A stretch of DNA of 64,000 bases from contig NZ_BIML01000017.1 of the NCBI RefSeq assembly GCF_004001065.1, positions 52,662 to 116,661 of the forward strand, read 5' to 3'. Below are positions 62,247 through 64,000 of this stretch, one piece after another. The translations under genes were made by a program, and so were the position numbers. Origin of the DNA: Paenibacillus xylaniclasticus. Lineage in GTDB: Bacteria > Bacillota > Bacilli > Paenibacillales > Paenibacillaceae. The first letter of the stretch is position 1; the number at the start of each line of letters is the position of its first letter. Under the pieces are notes generated by a model. The model did no database searches, was not told where the DNA came from, and saw only the letters and a list, made by a program, of their open reading frames with translations.

Positions 62247-63491
62247 TCAGAAAAGAAATGGGAACGTGAACGTAACTACAGCTGCCCACACTCCGTAAAT
62301 CGGCAAATACTTCGTCACGGCGCTCTGAATGGCCGCCGGTCCGGTTTTATTTTGCAGAAAGCGAACATAGGAAAGCATAATCCATATCAAATGACTCCAA
62401 ATTAACAAGTTAGCGCCTAGAACCGCACAACGATTCGGCGTAATTCCATAAGACGACAGCCGGAACGCGATTGCAAGCAGCGCCACCGTATTGAGGATCA
62501 GAGCCAGAACGATCAGAGCTCCATTGATATAATCCGACAGGTTCTTCTTCTCGTCCGTTCCGCGCTCGGTAATGGAGAACACAGAGACAGCCAGTACAAC
62601 TACGAGTATACCATTGAAGGACATTAGAAAATTACGGTCTTGAAATGGATTACTACCGATTCCGATCGCCGTAACTACATAGACAAGCAGCGTAACCAGC
62701 ACAAGGGGGCTAAAGATTCTAGCGAGATAAGGCACTATATTTCTCGCAAGCTTCAGATTCCCTGAAATAAGATATGCCGCCACAATAGCGAGAGCTGCGG
62801 CGCCGAATACGACGACATTGCGAAAATAAAATTCCTCTATCTCCAAGCCCGCCAAACTAAATAACCGCAGCGTCAGCAAAGACAACAGCATCCCGCTGAT
62901 CGCCATACTTGCATAGAGGATGCTTATTTCCCCGTTAAATTTAAGAAAAGCTAGCCTTGCATCACTCTCTCGATATTGATTCCCCGTGAATGCCAGCCCC
63001 AATAGCGCCCATAACAGAACAGGAAGATGCAAATAGACTAGCAGTGTACTGTCTTCCTGCTGCAATGGAAGCAGATTCAAATACACGCCGGAGATAGCAA
63101 ATAACGATCCAACGGTGAGAATAATCTCTTTGCGTGGTACGTTCTTATACATGAACAGAGCGGCCATGAACAACAGTACGCCCATCACGAGGTTCACCGG
63201 ACCGCTTGCCAGATCACCTGTGAAATACAGAATAGCCCGAGCGCTAATTCCCGCCAGAACAGCCAGAACACCCATGATGACAAAATCTCTCCGAGGGGCC
63301 AATGCCTTACCGGGCTCGACCACCTCCTGAAAGTATAATCGCTCATTCCAGACCGCTAAAATCTTTGACTCGGGATTTCGCTCCCATGCAGATAAGAATG
63401 ACCGCTTGAATAGCTCTGGCTCACGTCGATACAATCTTTCCAACTCACGCGGACTATCCATGCAGGCCATAATAGGATTATGCTGCTCCAT
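62247..63491 (-). CDS. Polytopic membrane protein, DUF4153-like
   Basis: The protein has 414 residues. A soluble N-terminal part of about 75 residues (CMDSPRELERLYRREPELFK) precedes about ten hydrophobic segments with short charged loops. The overall layout recalls DUF4153-type proteins, but no decisive motif was found. GGAGGTAT lies a few bases before the ATG. Function is unknown. Confidence 0.6.
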   Translation of the reverse strand: MEQHNPIMACMDSPRELERLYRREPELFKRSFLSAWERNPESKILAVWNERLYFQEVVEPGKALAPRRDFVIMGVLAVLAGISARAILYFTGDLASGPVNLVMGVLLFMAALFMYKNVPRKEIILTVGSLFAISGVYLNLLPLQQEDSTLLVYLHLPVLLWALLGLAFTGNQYRESDARLAFLKFNGEISILYASMAISGMLLSLLTLRLFSLAGLEIEEFYFRNVVVFGAAALAIVAAYLISGNLKLARNIVPYLARIFSPLVLVTLLVYVVTAIGIGSNPFQDRNFLMSFNGILVVVLAVSVFSITERGTDEKKNLSDYINGALIVLALILNTVALLAIAFRLSSYGITPNRCAVLGANLLIWSHLIWIMLSYVRFLQNKTGPAAIQSAVTKYLPIYGVWAAVVTFTFPFLF

Positions 63492-63647
63492 TATAGATAC
63501 CTCCTCTACTCCTTCAACATCGCCTTAGGGTTAGTTTACCATAAGCTTAACACACATTTATCGTTTTTCAATAAAATAATTCTGATATTAAATATATAAT
63601 TATTGTTTTGCGTACTTTGCCATGAATATCCGACAATGGAGAGCATG

Positions 63648-63692
63648 TAAAAAAGCAGCCAGCTGTCGGTTTCTATCCGACAACTGGCTGCC
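63648..63692 (-). terminator. Terminator after the tRNA genes
   Basis: GCAGCCAGTTGTCGG and CCGACAGCTGGCTGC form a 15-bp stem with one mismatch, followed by TTTTTTAC on the minus strand, 15 bases after tRNA-Pro. Confidence 0.9.
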
Positions 63693-63706
63693 TTCAATTG
63701 TTCCTA

Positions 63707-63780
63707 TCGGGATGACACGATTCGAACATGCGACCCCCTGGTCCCAAACCAGGTGCTCTACCAAGCTGAGCTACATCCCG
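63707..63780 (-). tRNA. tRNA-Pro (anticodon TGG)
   Basis: On the minus strand the gene begins CGGGATGTAGCTCAGC. It has the D-loop TTGGTA, anticodon stem CCTGG with loop TTTGGGA, and T-loop TTCGAAT. The acceptor stem CGGGATG pairs with CATCCCG and the discriminator is A. CCA is not encoded. All arms close. Confidence 0.95.
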
Positions 63781-63807
63781 TAAATATGACGGCCTTAAAG
63801 GCTATGG

Positions 63808-63879
63808 AGCGGAAGACGGGAATCGAACCCGCGACCCTCGCCTTGGCAAGGCGATGCTCTACCGCTGAGCCACTTCCGC
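63808..63879 (-). tRNA. tRNA-Gly (anticodon GCC)
   Basis: Starts GCGGAAGTGGCTCAGC on the minus strand. Anticodon loop TTGCCAA sits in the CGCCT/AGGCG stem, the T-loop is TTCGATT and the acceptor is GCGGAAG/CTTCCGC. The discriminator is T, and CCA is encoded in the next three bases (63805-63807). It lies 27 bp upstream of tRNA-Pro, so both are on one transcript. Confidence 0.95.
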
Positions 63880-63938
63880 ACAACTCGAAGATTAACATTC
63901 TAGCAAAATATCAGACACTCTTCCGCCTGAGCTAAAAT

Positions 63939-63963
63939 CAAAAAAAGAACCACAATGCTGTGG
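63939..63963 (-). terminator. Terminator upstream of the tRNA pair
   Basis: CCACA-GCAT-TGTGG followed by TTCTTTTTTT on the minus strand. It ends a transcript from beyond the right edge, probably an rRNA operon. Confidence 0.65.
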
Positions 63964-64000
63964 CGGCGATAGTTTACGTAAATATTACACCTTGAAAACT

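Noticed and set aside
1..64000. CRISPR array, insertion sequence or transposase
   Set aside because: No regularly spaced identical repeats, and no reading frame with transposase motifs, were seen on either strand.

Overview
The window looks like chromosomal DNA of a Paenibacillus-type Firmicute. The basis is moderate GC with strong AGGAGG-type ribosome binding sites, frequent TTG and GTG starts, and typical gene families: RacE/MurI, TagO-like transferase, a BceRSAB detoxification module, CidAB with a LysR regulator, ECF sigma with a DUF4179 anti-sigma partner, DUF421 and DUF4190 proteins, and sugar ABC operons without their own ATPase. No insertion sequence or CRISPR array was seen. Species was not determined.

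Layout. 0-2.3 kb: tail of a MocR-type regulator, an EamA exporter and glutamate racemase. 2.4-6 kb: a small minus-strand cluster that reads as a disulfide-rich peptide system. It holds a previously unlisted 32-residue six-cysteine peptide (5449-5547), a terminator/attenuator, a MauE/DoxX-like redox membrane protein, a membrane thioredoxin-like protein and an ABC exporter, with a perfect catabolite-response element upstream. 6-9.4 kb: a terpene-cyclase-fold protein, a WYL regulator and exonuclease III. 9.7-13 kb: a sugar ABC importer. 13.2-18.5 kb: an FtsH-like protease, an acetamidase, a lipoprotein, a VOC-family relic, and a MarR/NAD(P)H oxidoreductase divergon. 18.8-23.6 kb: the Bce two-component/ABC module with a recognisable response-regulator site. 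23.8-26.8 kb: anti-sigma, ECF sigma and TagO-like genes.

27-38 kb is the most unusual part. An ECF sigma factor fused to a C39/BtrH-like domain is followed 4 bp later by a solute-binding-protein homologue with no signal peptide. A second signal-less homologue (35487-36605) lies directly downstream of a chemotaxis transducer that has essentially no extracellular domain. The suggestion is that these binding proteins act as cytoplasmic ligand sensors coupled to different outputs. Between the two copies lies accessory DNA: a frameshifted gene, a DUF4303 protein, a gene that appears to start with ATT, and an MrpR-like recombinase-fold repressor.

38-64 kb: MFS exporter, SelO AMPylase, RMD1/DUF155 protein, Nudix hydrolase, PQQ-type propeller, a lipoprotein gene with an in-frame TGA immediately after its lipobox cysteine, a 7TM histidine kinase, DUF421, a kinase pseudogene lacking its P-loop, glutathione peroxidase, a serine hydrolase, DedA, a transglutaminase lipoprotein, CidR-CidAB, an FAD oxidoreductase, a membrane glycerophosphodiesterase, a tiny basic protein, a polytopic membrane protein and two tRNA genes that probably trail an rRNA operon lying beyond the right edge.
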